Notes under the pieces: generated by a model
What the model was told of the DNA's origin: nothing
Seen by the model: the letters and a program-made list of their open reading frames with translations, nothing else
Databases searched by the model: none
Shown: piece by piece, positions 13,206 to 26,677 of the stretch
Position numbering within the stretch: position 1 is the first letter of the stretch
Layout of the letters: each line of letters starts with the position of its first letter
Program-made: the position numbers and the translations under genes
Source: Cyclina sinensis
Taxonomy: Eukaryota > Mollusca > Bivalvia > Venerida > Veneridae
DNA: 64,000 nt
Assembly (NCBI GenBank): GCA_012932295.1
Contig: JAAONU010000017.1
Coordinates: 62,001 to 126,000, forward strand
Direction of reading: 5' to 3'

Positions 13206-14587
13206 TTTCAATCTTTCTTTTAAAAAAATCGCCAAAGCGTTTTCAGTTTCAGTAATACTAACTTAATTATGCAAACTTATCCCATCTCTACACCGGTATT
13301 TCGCATTACTCAGGCCATGATGACTAAATCTCTCACAAAAATAAACTGTTGCGTAACAAGTTTTGTTTAGTGAAACATAATTAGTTTGAACGTAAATACA
13401 TATATTTACAATAGTTTTTCATAATTTTACATTTATTTCCCTCTATTATGAAACATCTGACCACATAAAAAAAATCAAATATATTCTGTTAGCGTTAATG
13501 TTTCCATTGTGATTATTTCTGTTTCACTGTTTTATTACAGAATTCTCAACATGTGTATGAAGACAACAGCTTTTTAAAGTACGACAACCTCCCAAAACAG
13601 TTAAAACAAGAAAAAACTTTTTTTTTAAAAGATGATCGGCGTAGACACAGTACAAAAATTAATGCCTCATATGAGTATAGGTTTCGGACATGGCAAACAT
13701 TTAACGCGTGTAGTAATCGCATGTTCTATGTCCATAACAGTTTAGGCTATAAACATAAAAAAATTTTGAGTTAATGCTAAAAGTGACAGCATCATATTTA
13801 GTAAAATAAATTAAAGTTTAGTCATATTTATTATATATAAATTCATTATAGTATATTTTTTCATGTTTAAAACGTTCTGCATGATATTTAATTAACGACT
13901 GTATTAATGTTATCAATATTACATTATTTTCAGATAGTTAAACTAACAATTACAAATTCTGCCCGAAAATTTAATAACATCAATACTTTTAACCAATGGC
14001 AAACTTCTTTCTTCAGCTGAAGATTTTGTATCATACAATTTCATTCGCTACAAATGTAGGTCAAAATCGATTTTAATACAGCAACGCCGAAAAGAAATTC
14101 TCTGTGCATAGGTGATTTACATGAAATAGAACAAAAACTGCTGAAATAAAAATAGATCAAACTAATAAAGATAATGTTAGGACCTACGGAAAGCTGACAT
14201 GGTGTATGCGTAACGTTTTTACCATATGCGTCAACAGTAACACCAAATATACCCTTTTTTCACATTGAGCTTACCTGTGAGCTGTATGCGTACATAACTC
14301 ATATCCAAATTTAGCTGTATGCTGCAAAAATACATGACATTTCCGAATATAGCTTCTCACCGTCTTCAGTATTGTTTATATGAAAGAAAAGTAAAATCTG
14401 ACTTGTCTGTCACATCAAGATGCTTGATACTCTTGTCAAGAATTGTGTTAGTTACACATAGGGAAGAACGGACAAAAAGACAAAAAAAATCACAAAATAT
14501 ATCAAGGAAGACAATGCAACATTTCCATGCAAACACAACAGCTGTATAAAATCAGTTTATCTGTAGCCATATCGTAAGGTGAGTACG
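13206..14587. other. Unique spacer between satellite arrays
   Basis: This is AT-rich unique sequence. Short open frames at 13553-13774 and 14319-14549 are not recognisable. I see no RNA gene or repeat. Confidence 0.4.
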
Positions 14588-17500
14588 AAAAGTTTCAGTT
14601 TCTTTACTCTAAAGCACTTGGAACTGTGTGAAAAGTTTCTATCATTTTCTTTACTCTAAAGCACTTGGATATTGTGAAATGTTTCTTTCAGGTTCTTAAA
14701 TCTAAAGCACTTGGAACTGTGGGGAAAATTTCTTTCAGTTTCTTAAATCTAAAGCACTTGGAACTGTGGGAAAAGTTTCTTTCAGTTTCTTAAATCTAAA
14801 GCACTTGGAACTGTGGGAAAAGTTTCTTTCAGTTTCTTGAATCTAAAGCACTTGGAACTGTAGGAAAAGTTTCTTTCAGTTTCTTAAATCTAAAGCACTT
14901 GGAACTGTAGGAAAAGTTTCTTTCAGTTTCTTAAATCTAAAGCACTTGGAACTGTGGGAAAAGTTTCTTTCAGTTTCTTAAATCTAAAGCACTTGGAACT
15001 GTGGGAAAAGTTTCTTTCAGTTTCTTAAATCTAAAGCACTTGGAACTGTGGGAAAAGTTTCTTTCAGTTTCTTAAATCTAAAGCACTTGGAACTGTGGGA
15101 AAAGTTTCTATCAGTTTCTTTACTCTAAAGCACTTGAAACTGTGTGAAAAGTTTCTTTCAGTTTCTTAAATCTAAAGCACTTGGAACTGTTAGAATAGTT
15201 TCTATCAGGTTTTTACTCTAAAGCATTTAGAACTGTGGGAAAAGTTTCTATCAGTTTCTTAAATCTAAAGCATTTGGAACTGTGGGAAAAGTTCCTATCA
15301 GTTTCTTTACTCTAAAGCACTTGGAAATGTGTGAAAAGTTTCTACCAGTTTCTTTTCTCTAGAGCACTTGGAACTGTGGGAAAAGTTTCTATCAGTTTCT
15401 TTACTCTAAAGCACTTGGAACTGTGGGAAAATTTTCTACCAGTTTCTTAAATCTAAAGCACTTGGAACTGTAGGGAAAGATTCTATCAGTTTCTTTACTA
15501 TAGAGCACTTGGAACTGTGGGAAAGTTTCTATCAGTTTCTTAAATCTAAAGCACTTGGAACTGGGGGAAAAGTTTCTTTCAGTTTCTAAAATCTAAAGCA
15601 CTTGGAACTGTGGGAAAAGTTTCTATCAGTTCTTAAATCTAAAGCACTTGCAACTGTGGGAAAAGTTTTTTTAAGTTTCATTACTCTTAAGCACTTGGAA
15701 CTGTGGGAAAGGTTTCGATCAGTTTCATTAATCTAAAGCACTTGGAACTGTAGGGAAAGTTTCTATCAGTTTCTTTACTCGAGAGCACTTAGAACTGTGG
15801 GAAAAGTTTCTATCAGTTCTTAAGTCTAAAGCACTTGGAACTGTGGGAAAAGTATTTTTAAGTTTCATTACTCTTAAGCACTTGGAACTGTGGGGAAAGT
15901 TTCGATCAGTTTCATTAATCTAAAGCACTTGGAACTGTAGGGATAGTTTCTATCAGTTTCTTTACTCGAGAGCACTTGGAACTGTGGGAAAAGTTTCTAT
16001 CAGTTTCTTAACTCGAGAGCACTTAGAACTGTGGGAAAGTTTCTATCAGTTTTTTTAAATCTAAAGCACTTGGAACTGTGTGAAAAGTTTCTATCAGTTT
16101 CTAAAATCTGAAGCACTTGGAACTGTGGGAAAAGTTTCTATCAGTTTCTTAAATCTAAAGCATTTGGAACTGTGGGAAAGTTTCTATCAGTTTCTTTACT
16201 CTAAAGCACTTGGAACTGTGTGAAAAGTTTCTTTCAGTTACTTAAATCTAAAGCACTTGGAACTGTTGGAAAAGTTTCTATAAGGTTTTTACTTTAAAGC
16301 ATTTAGAACTGTGGGAAAAGTTTCGATCAGTTTCTTAAATCTAAAGCATTTGGAACTGTGGGAAAAGTTCCTATCAGTTTCTTTACTCTAAAGCACTTGG
16401 AAATGTGTGAAAAGTTTCTACCAGTTTCTTTTCTCTAGAGCACTTGGAACTGTGGGAAAAGTTTCTATCAGTTTCTTTACTCTAAAGCACTTGAAACTGT
16501 GTAAAAAGTTTCTTTCAGTTACTTAAATCTAAAGCACTTGGAACTGTAGGGAAAGATTCTATCAGTTTCTTTACTAGAGAGCACTTGGAACTGTGGGAAA
16601 AGTTTCTTTCAGTTTCTTAAATCTAAAGCACTTGGAACTGTGGGAAAAGTTTCTATCAGTTTCTTTACTCGAGAGCACTTGGAACTGTAGGAAAAGTTTC
16701 TATCAGTTTCTTTACTCGAGAGCACTTAGAACTGTGGGAAAGTTTCTATCAGTTTCTTAAATTTAAAGCACTTGGAACTGTGTGAAAAGTTTCTATCAGT
16801 TTCTTAGATTTAAAGCACTTGGAACTGTGGGAAAAGTTTCTATCAGTTTCTTAAATCTAAAGCACTTGGAAATGTGGGAAAAGTTTCTTTAAGTTTCATT
16901 ACTCTAAAGCACTTGGAACTGTGCGAAAATTTTCTATCTGTTTATTTACTCTAAAGCACTTGGAACTGTGGGAAAAGTTTCTTTAAGTTTCATTACTCTA
17001 AATCACTTGGAACTGTAGGGAAAGTTTCTATCAGTTTCTTTACTCGAGAGCACTTGGAATTGTGGGAAAAGTTTCTATCAGTTTCTTTACTCGAGAGCGG
17101 TTAGAACTGTGGGAAAGTTTCTATCAGTTTCTTAAATCTAAAGCACTTGGAAATGTGGGAAAAGTTTCTTTAAGTTTCATTACTCTAAAGCACTTGGAAC
17201 TGTGCGAAAATTTTCTATCTGTTTATTAAATCTAAAGCACTTGGAACTGTGGGAAAAGTTTCTTTGAGTTTCATTACTCTAAATCACTTGGAACTGTAGG
17301 GAAAGTTTCTATCAGTTTCTTTACTCGAGAGCACTTGGAACTGTGGGAAAAGTTTCTATCAGTTTCTTTACTCGAGAGCACTTGGAACTGTGGGAAAAGT
17401 TTCTATCAGTTCTTAAATCTAAAGCACTTCGAACTGTGGGAAAAGTATTTTTAAGTTTCATTACTCTTAAGCACTTGGAACTGTGGGGAAAGTTTCGATC

Positions 17501-19372
17501 AGTTTCATTAATCTAAAGCACTTGGAACTGTAGGGATAGTTTCTATCAGTTTCTTTACTCGAGAGCACTTGGAACTGTGGGAAAAGTTTCTATCAGTTTC
17601 TTAACTCGAGAGCACTTAGAACTGTGGGAAAGTTTCTATCAGTTTTTTAAATCTAAAGCACTTGGAACTGTGTGAAAAGTTTCTATCAGTTTCTAAAATC
17701 TGAAGCACTTGGAACTGTGGGAAAAGTTTCTATCAGTTTCTTAAATCTAAAGCATTTGGAACTGTGGGAAAGTTTTTATCAGTTTCTCTACTCTAAAGCA
17801 CTTGGAACTGTGTGAAAAGTTTCTTTCAGTTACTTAAATATAAAGCACTTGGAACTGTTGGAAAAGTTTCTATGAGGTTTTTACTTTAAAGCATTTAGAA
17901 CTGTGGGAAAAGTTTCGATCAGTTTCTTAAATCTAAAGCATTTGGAAGTGTGGGAAAAGTTTCTACCAGTTTCTTTTCTCTAGAGCACTTGGAACTGTGG
18001 GAAAAGTTTCTATCAGTTTCTTTACTCTAAAGCACTTGAAACTGTGTGAAAAGTTTCTTTCAGTTACTTAAATCTAAAGCACTTGGAACTGTAGGGAAAG
18101 ATTCTATCAGTTTCTTTACTAGAGAGCACTTGGAACTGTGGGAAAAGTTTCTTTCAGTTTCTTAAATCTAAAGCACTTGGAACTGTGGGAAAAGTTTCTA
18201 TCAGTTTCTTTACTCGAGAGCACTTGGAACTGTAGGAAAAGTTTCTATCAGTTTCTTTACTCGAGAGCACTTAGAACTGTGGGAAAGTTTCTATCAGTTT
18301 CTTAAATTTAAAGCACTTGGAACTGTGTGAAAAGTTTCTATCAGTTTCTTAGATTTAAAGCACTTGGAACTGTGGGAAAAGTTTCTATCAGTTTCTTAAA
18401 TCTAAAGCACTTGGAAATGTGGGAAAAGTTTCTTTAAGTTTCATTACTCTAAAGCACTTGGAACTGTGGGAAAAGTTTCTTTAAGTTTCATTACTCTAAA
18501 TCACTTGGAACTGTATGGAAAGTTTCTATCAGTTTCTTTACTCGAGAGCACTTGGAACTGTGGGAAAAGTTTCTATCAGTTTCTTTACTCGAGAGCGGTT
18601 AGAACTGTGGGAAAGTTTCTATCAGTTTCTTAAATCTAAAGCACTTGGAAATGTGGGAAAAGTTTCTTTAAGTTTCATTACTCTAAAGCACTTGGAACTG
18701 TGCGAAAATTTTCTATCTGTTTATTAAATCTAAAGCACTTGGAACTGTGGGAAAAGTTTCTTTGAGTTTCATTACTCTAAATCACTTGGAACTGTAGGGA
18801 AAGTTTCTATCAGTTTCTTTACTCGAGAGCACTTGGAACTGTGGGAAAAGTTTCTATCAGTTTCTTTACTCGAGAGCGGTTAGAACTGTGGGAAAGTTTC
18901 TATCAGTTTCTTAAATCTAAAGCACTTGGAAATGTGGGAAAAGTTTCTTTAAGTTTCATTACTCTAAAGCACTTGGAACTGTGCGAAAATTTTCTATCTG
19001 TTTATTAAATCTAAAGCACTTGGAACTGTGGGAAAAGTTTCTTTGAGTTTCATTACTCTAAATCACTTGGAACAGTAGGGAAAGTTTCTATCAGTTTCTT
19101 TACTCGAGAGCGGTTAGAACTGTGGGAAAGTTTCTATCAGTTTCTTAAATCTAAAGCACTTGGAACTGTGTGAAAAGTTTCTATCAGTTTCTTAAATTTA
19201 AAGCACTTGGAACTGTGGTAAAAGTTTCTATCAGTTCTTAAATCTAAAGCACTTGCAACTGTGGGAAAAGTTTTTTTAAGTTTCATTACTCTTAAGCACT
19301 TGGAACTGTGGGAAAGGTTTCGATTAGTTTCATTAATCTAAAGCACTTGGAACTGTAGGGAACTGTTGGTGG
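14588..19372. repeat. 47-bp satellite array, about 100 copies, with higher-order repeats
   Basis: The monomer carries aaagcacttggaactgtggg followed by aaaagtttctttcagtttct. The 47-bp spacing is seen, for example, between tctaaagc starts at 14701, 14748 and 14795. Left copies are near-identical. Right copies fall into variants, with 'ctcgagagcac', 'agtttcattactct' or 'gagcggttagaa'. These variants recur in order: a six-monomer unit of about 281 bp (taaatctaaagc at 18631 and 18912), and a block of about 1.6 kb (for example 15811 and 17404, offset 1593). The array ends abruptly against a bivalve repeat. Origin is local unequal exchange or conversion; a centromeric role cannot be inferred. Confidence 0.95.
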
Positions 19373-20125
19373 AGTCACATACACACCAAACATCTTAACT
19401 CTAGGCCTTATGGTTTCCGACAAGAAGATTAAGTTTTCCTATTATGTCAATGTAAAATCAAGTGACCCCTGGGGTGGGACCAAATTTGACCCAAGAACCA
19501 TGATTTATATAACTTTGTTAGAGGTCCATTAGATGCTGTTATCAACAAATATCTAAGCTCTAGGCCTTGTGGTTTCTGACAAGAAGATCTTTTAAATCTT
19601 TTTCCTATTTAACTCTATGTTAGATCAAGTGACCCCTGGGGCAGAGCCAATTTTGATCCAGGGGCCATATTTGTCTATACTTGGTTAAGGTCCACTAGAC
19701 AATCATACACACCATGCAAACATCTTAGCCTCTAGGCTTTATGGTTTCTGAGAAGATTTTTAAAGTTATCCTATGTAAATCTATGAAAAATCAAGAGACC
19801 CCTGCGGTGGGGCCAAAGTTGACCCCAGAGCCATGATTAATATAACTTTTTTAGAGGTCCACCAGATGATGTTATCAACCAAAGCTCTAGGCCTTGTGGT
19901 TTCAGACAAGAAGATTTTTTAAAGTTTTTCCTTTCAGTTGCCATGGCAACCAATGTTCTGCATGGAATACTATTTTCATATAACTTTGAAAGAGGACCAT
20001 ACAGGCGTCATTTCTGTAAAGTTTAACTGCAACTGACCCAGTGGTATAGGAGGAGATGTTGTTCAAAGTCAGTTGTGAACGGACGAATGGACAACAGACA
20101 AAATAGCATACTAGAAGCTAAAAAG
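19373..20125 (+). mobile_element. Bivalve dispersed repeat, 3' part (family B)
   Basis: Diverged units repeat 'gtccactagacaatg', 'ctctaggccttgtggtttc' and 'gacaagaagatttttaaag'. They end in a segment with 'gttgccatggcaaccaa', 'gaaagaggaccatacagg' and 'atagcatactagaagct'. The same 3' segment closes the repeat block near 49840-50030, which defines a shared tail. No protein-coding capacity is seen. Confidence 0.75.
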
Positions 20126-21380
20126 AAATACTTGCCACCTTTGGTGCATACACCAGTTTCTGTCAAGCAAAAACTGGAGCTGTAAGTACAGGTGTTTTCA
20201 ACCCCAACACTGGTAATCTTGTTCATAAACCATAACAAGTCCTTTGTTATTTTCATATTTAATGCATAATACATGTTCAGTCAGAAATGACAAGTATACA
20301 AATAATAAACAGAAACAAAAAAAATAACAAAAGACATTTTCCTGTTCATGATCTTTGCAACAACTATCGGTTATTTCTCAATAAGAATTTTAAAGTTACC
20401 TTCAGACAAATAATTCCTTAAAATACAGGAGCTGACTTTTCTATATTACATGTATTACAAAATGATTCATACATTGCTGGCGTACATTCAACTTTTCTAA
20501 ACCAAGAAAGCATTTTTTTTACATCCATTGTTGTCAAGAATTGTAACACTATTTGAATGGCACTAGACCAATGATAGAATCACAACAAACTGAACATGTG
20601 TACGGCTGTAGAGTTTATAGGTGTAAGACCACTATATTTCAAGCAGTTTTTTTAAAAAACTGTCACCAAGAATTTGTATAAAAACTACAGTAAAGCATTT
20701 CCTCTGATCTTGGTTGATGAGCTAATTTTTTTACCTAGTTTAAATATATCTAACTGCTCCTTTAATTCAAAATTATATTCTCTTAACTTACAGAATCTGT
20801 AAGCAAATGACAAAACGGCTGAGCCACCAGTTTGTTTCAAGTCTCAAACTTAACTGATATCAAAACAGCAATCTGAACAACTTTTATGATAACTGGGTCA
20901 AAATCTTGTCATCTAGAATGCTGACAATCTAAATGTTGATGCCACAGAAATGGACAAGAAACAAAGGTAGGTCACAAATGCTTACCCCAAGCACACAGTG
21001 CTCAGATGAACTAAAGCATATTTTTAAAAAAATCTAAAGTATGCTCAGAGCAGTGATAGATGTTAACTCCTGAAAACAGGTACAGCAATCAGCTAACATT
21101 TCCAGACCAGTGAGTTTACAACAGTAACTCAAATGTGTCTTCATGGAAATATAGTTGTTGTTTTTTTTTTACTTTTCACTGCAGACAAAATTGAAAAACG
21201 ATTCCTATTTGTCAGATTTAAAGTTTAGTACACGCAAATGTGGACTTCCTTAAAAACAAACAACCCTATAAGATGGTTTAGGAGAATCATTTATGGAGAA
21301 ATAACAGATTTAAGAAGAGTGAAGGTACATCTGGATTCTGCAGTCAAATAAAAGTATGAACTAGCTAAGTTTGACAGTTA
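20126..21380. other. Gene-free stretch
   Basis: No convincing exon, RNA gene or structured repeat was found. Confidence 0.4.
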
Positions 21381-23704
21381 AACAAGAGGGCCATGATGGC
21401 CCTGGATCGCTCACCTGAGTACTTTGGCTGTAGGTTTGCTGTTAAGCAGTATTTCATTTTTTAATTGAAAATATGTAAGTGCCTACAAACCAAATATGTA
21501 AAATATCAGTAAATAAATAAAGGCTCTATGACAGAAAGTAGAAATATCTATTGTAAGCTATGGTGACCTTGACCCAGTGACCTCAAACCCTACCCATGGG
21601 TAGAGGTCCATGCAAGGAACCTCTATACTGAATATCAAAGATATTGGTCTATAAATGAAGGCTCTATGAGGTACAATAGATAAATCTTCTTTTAGCCTCC
21701 GTGACCTTTAACCTAATCCAATAATTTGAAAAAGCTTGATAAAGCTTGCTTCATGCCAAATTTTAAAATTCTAGGTCTTGTGGTTTCAGACAAGAAGATT
21801 TTTAAAGATTTTCTTCTATATTGTTATTTAAAACTTGCGACCCCTCGGGCGGGGCCAATAGTGACCCCAGGGACATTTTTCTAACAAACTTGGTAGAGGT
21901 CCACTAGACAATGCTACACACCAAATATCTAAGCTCTATAACTTACGGTTTCTGACAAGAAGATTTTTTTAGATTTTCTTATATAACTCTATGTAAAACT
22001 AGTGGCCCCTGGGGCGGGGCCATTTTTGACCCAGAGGCCAGGATTTGAACAAACTTGGTAGAGGTCCACTAGACAATGCTACACACTAAATATCTAAGCT
22101 CTATAACTTACGGTTTCTGATAAGAAGATTTTTTTAAGATTTTCCTATATAACTCTATGTAAAACAAGTGACCCCGGGGCGGGGCCATTTTTGACCAAGA
22201 GGCCAGGATTTGAACAAACTTGGTAGAGGTCCACTAGACAATGCTACATACCAAATATCTTAACTGTAGGCCTTCTTGTTTCTGACAAGAAGATTTTTTA
22301 ATTTTTTCCTATATAACTCTATGTAAAACAAGTGACCCCGGGGCGGGGCCATTTTTGACCCAGAGGCCAGGATTTGAACAAACTTGGTAGAGGTCCACTA
22401 CACAATGCTACACACCAAATATCTAAGCTCTATAACTTACGGTTTCTGACAAGAAGATTTTTTAAGATTTTCCTATATAACTCTATGTAAAACTAGTGGC
22501 CCCTGGGGCGGGGTCATTTTTGACCCAGAGGCCAGGATTTGAACAAACTTGGAAGAGGTCCACTACACAATGCTACATACCAAATATCTAAGCTCTATAA
22601 CTTACGGTTTCTGACAAGAAGATTTTTTAAGATTTTCCTATATAACTCTATGTAAAACTAGTGGCCCCTAGGGCGGGGCCATTTTGGACCCAGAGGCCAT
22701 GATTTGAACAAACTTGGTAGAAGTCCACTAGACAATGCTACACACCAAATATCTAAGCTCTATAACTTACGGTTTCTGACAAGAAGATTTTTTAAGATTT
22801 TCCTATATAACTCTATGTAAAACTAGTGGCCCCTGGGGCGGGGTCATTTTTGACCCAGAGGCCAGGATTTGAACAAACTTGGAAGAGGTCCACTACACAA
22901 TGCTACATACCAAATATCTAAGCTCTATAACTTACGGTTTCTGACAAGAAGATTTTTTAAGATTTTCCTATATAACTCTATGTAAAACTAGTGGCCCCTA
23001 GGGCGGGGCCATTTTGGACCCAGAGGCCATGATTTGAACAAACTTGGTAGAAGTCCACTAGACAATGCTACACACCAAATATCTAAGCTCTATAACTTAC
23101 GGTTTCTGACAAGAAGATTTTTTAAAATTTTCCTATATAACTCTATGTAAAACTAGTGGCCGCTTGGGCGGGGCCATTTTTCACCCAAAGGCCATGATTT
23201 GAACAAACTTGGTAGAGGTCCACTAGACAATGCTACATACCAAATATCTTAACTCTAGGCCTTGTGGTTTCTGACAAGAAGATTTTCAAGTTTTCCCTAT
23301 GTAACTCTATGTAAAATCAACTGACCCCTGGGGTGGGGTCAGTTTTGTCCCCAGGGACATAATTTGAACAAACTTGGTAGAGGTCCACTAGATGATGCTT
23401 CATACCAAATATCAAAGCTCCAGGCCTTGTGGTTTCGGAGAAGAAGATTTTTAAAGATCCAACTTATAAAATCTATTTTTAGCTCCAGTGAACCAGAAAT
23501 GCAATGGACCAGAACCATTTGAACAATCTTGGTAGAGCTTAATGCAAGGAACATCCCAGGCAAGTTTCATTAAATTTGCTCCATTGGTTTCAGAGGAGAT
23601 GTCGTTTGAATGAAAAGTTGACGACGGACGGACGGACGGACTGACGGACAAAGACCGATCAGAAAAGCTCACCCTGAGCACTTTGTGCTCAGGTGAGCTA
23701 AAAA
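21381..23704 (+). mobile_element. Bivalve dispersed repeat with internal 165-bp tandem array (family A)
   Basis: The element starts with aacaagagggccatgatggc, which carries a hairpin AGGGCCAT-g-ATGGCCCT. This is followed by gctcacctgagtactttggc. It ends with a GACG-rich run and gctcaggtgagctaaaa, the inverse of that start segment, so it has short inverted termini. The middle is a tandem array of 165-bp units: gtttctgac-type marks fall at 21782, 21947, 22112, 22277, 22441, 22606, 22771, 22936, 23101, 23266 and 23431. Units 22441-23101 repeat as pairs, giving a 330-bp higher-order period. There are no open frames, so it is non-autonomous. Shortened relatives lie near 32135 and 53071. Confidence 0.88.
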
Positions 23705-25120
23705 TATTCAAAAATAATTTGCTAATTAGCAACTCAACCCAGAACTCTGAATTCATTTGCTACTGACAAACCATTCTATTTAGTTTTACAATCTTTACTA
23801 AGCTCTACATATCGACTCAGAGACATTGAATCAGTCAAGGTCATCATTACAAGCATACCCCACCCCAAAAAGTTAGAACAGTTAAGATAATTATATCATT
23901 GTTTTAACTGTAAGTTAATGAAATGCAAACTTGCTAATTATCAAAGTTAACATATATGATTCCCCCTAAAAAGTTTTAAACTCTAATGGTGTAATACAGT
24001 GTAATACGCATTAAATTAATGTAAATATTTTTACCTGGTTATGGAACCTGAATATTCAGAATACAAACTATGTTACAAAGCAAAATGTCCATCTCTTTCA
24101 AATAGGTTCATATAAATATCCAAGATGCCAATTAACAAAATAAAATATATCATCTATTGAAACAGAAATTTCAAATTTTATAAGTACAGAAGACATCTTA
24201 TTCGGATTTACAGTAAACTAAATTTTAACCCAAGGTATTGAATAAAATAAACACTGACTTGATGGTTGGTCATATTTGTCTATTATGAAAGATCAATACA
24301 CTATCATTGGGAAAAAAAATTCTTTAGCAGAACAATAAAAGTACCATTATGAAACATGAATAAATTTCTTGAACACAACTGTAAATAAACAAGCAGACAT
24401 AAACAAAATAAACACAGAAAATGAAATAACGAGGAAAATACTGTTTAACATAATGTGATGGGAATTTATCATCCTTTTACCATATAGCAGTGTCATAATG
24501 GTTCTAAAAGTACTTTTAAGCAGCTGAAATCTAAGCAAGGACAAACCCAACTCTTAACAGAGCTAGAAATAAACTCACTCTACAAAACTTATCCACACTG
24601 TCTCCCAGATATATTATCAGTTCTTGGATTAGGATATTTCTGCCCAATGACTTCACATGAAAAAGGGAAAAGCTAAACGCATACATCTCAAAATGCTATG
24701 ACTATTTTAGACCACTGGCTCAACACATAGCTCTTTCTAGACAATTTAAATTTACATCACATAAACCCTATTACAAACATGGCTGCTAAAGATTTTGACT
24801 GGGAATATCTGTTATGCTGCACTTATGCAATGTAAGAAGCATTCATTAGAAACAACTGCAAAATACCTGGTCCTAGTTATATCAAGTGACAGTTTACCTT
24901 ACCATTAAGCCTGGAAAGTACTAGTACTCAACTCCCAGAAAGTGCTGTAGGTAGCTGGCTTGAACCAATGACTATCAGTCAGTTAAGAGTTAGGTGATTT
25001 AAAGTCAACAACTTTAACCACCTGACAAAACAGACTGGTTTGTAATAATAAGAAAATTATTTCATTACAACCTAAGAACCATGGACAATGGAGGTTCGGC
25101 ATATACTGCCCTACAATAAA
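23705..25120. other. Gene-free stretch
   Basis: I see nothing beyond AT-rich unique sequence. Confidence 0.4.
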
Positions 25121-25590
25121 CTAGAGATGTGTCCATAGGACAGGGATGCCCCCACATTCTGCTGTATTGTCACAAAAAATCCTGTACAATTAGAGGTGCG
25201 TATAAAGACTAAAAATGCTAATTTTTAGCTTTATTAGAGGGCATAACTATGCTGATCAAAATACCAAGGTGTATAACTTCACATGCTGACTTTTTTTTAG
25301 AAAGTTTCTTGGCTCTAGCAGTTATATGTTTGGAGTTACTCACGATACAAGTCTAAAATGCTATTTTTTGTTTAATCAGAGGGCATTACTGATCTCCAAT
25401 AAATTTGTATCAATATACCCAGGTGCATAAGTTCACATACTGACAACTACTCTTAGGAAGTGTCAGGGTTCTGGCAGTTATACGTTTGGAGGTACACGTG
25501 ACACAAACCGGTCTACGTATGGACAGCATGACGGGCCGACAGGGCTAAATCTATATGTCCCTCACTACAAAATGGTTGGGGCATAAAAAG
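25121..25590 (+). mobile_element. Short copy of bivalve repeat family C
   Basis: It begins gatgtgtccataggacaggg followed by atgcccccac and ends ggggcataaaaag. The same start and end bracket the larger copy at 26678-27625. This copy lacks the 167-bp tandem interior. Confidence 0.7.
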
Positions 25591-25883
25591 AAAAACAACT
25601 CTGAGAAAAGAGGCCAAAGGTGTTTTAGTAGTAACAAAAGGAAAAAACAAATTTTCAAAATCAATGAAATAACAAAGGCTTTAAAGACATTATGCAGTCT
25701 TCTTACTTTATTTCTAGACATGCTCCCACATCAAATGAAAACATTATTTTCATGTGGAAGGATGGACAAAATGCCATTTCTCTATATACAGGTCAATCAT
25801 ATTTGCTTGGCTGAAATGTTAACATCCTGGCTTTATTCATGTGAAGTACTCAAGAGAATTCCATGCAAACTGACTCGTTCTAA

Positions 25884-26290
25884 CAACAAGAGCTATCAGT
25901 GATCACATGTGTCACCTGATGATAGCCAATAAAGCAGTTGTAAAATCATTCAACTGAAAAACTCATTATATATGCCCAAGTACTTGAGGTAACGATCAAT
26001 ATTGTAACATTTCAAGCAAATTGCATTAGAAGTATAAGAAGAGTAGTCCGGACAAACTTTAAAAATAAAAATCATTAAAGGGCAATAACTCTGACAAAAA
26101 ACACGAAAATGCCGACAATATGCACAACTAAACATGGTACTGATCATTCCTGTAAAATTTGGATGAAATTGCACCAGTAGTTTTTGAGTAGTCCGGACAA
26201 ATTTTGTGAAGGATGGACAGACAGACAGACAGATGGTGGAGAAGTGATCCCTATATGTTGCAGCTACTTTGTAACAGGCGACACAAAAAT
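25884..26290 (+). mobile_element. Bivalve dispersed repeat, separate type (family D)
   Basis: It begins aacaagagctatcagtgatc and ends in a GACA-rich run at 26214-26235 followed by ccctatatgttgca. The phrase 'agtagtccggacaaa' is used twice inside (26042, 26189). The layout resembles families A to C, but the sequence differs. Confidence 0.5.
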
Positions 26291-26677
26291 AAAACCCTTC
26301 TTAATTAAACATATAATTATGCAATTACAGGCTACATATCAACCAGATAGACAAGCTACTAGACTGTCATCAAATTAACAACTATCATTTAAGAAAACTG
26401 TCTGCTCTACTGTGTTACCTTTAAAGATTAAAAAAAAGAAATAACATCAATTATTTCCTTAGCATTTTCCACATTTTATCTGAGCATTTAAACCGATTAG
26501 AATTTCAAGTTTAATCTGCATGTATGCAATCAATCTCTAGTCATTTATCAATCAACTGCTAGAAAAAATAGGTCTGTATTATATCTTGTATGATACTGCC
26601 ACATTGAACAACTCTGTAACAACTCTTATTCCAAGTATAGAAAGCAAAGGTGGGCAGAATTACCTTTCTTAAACATA

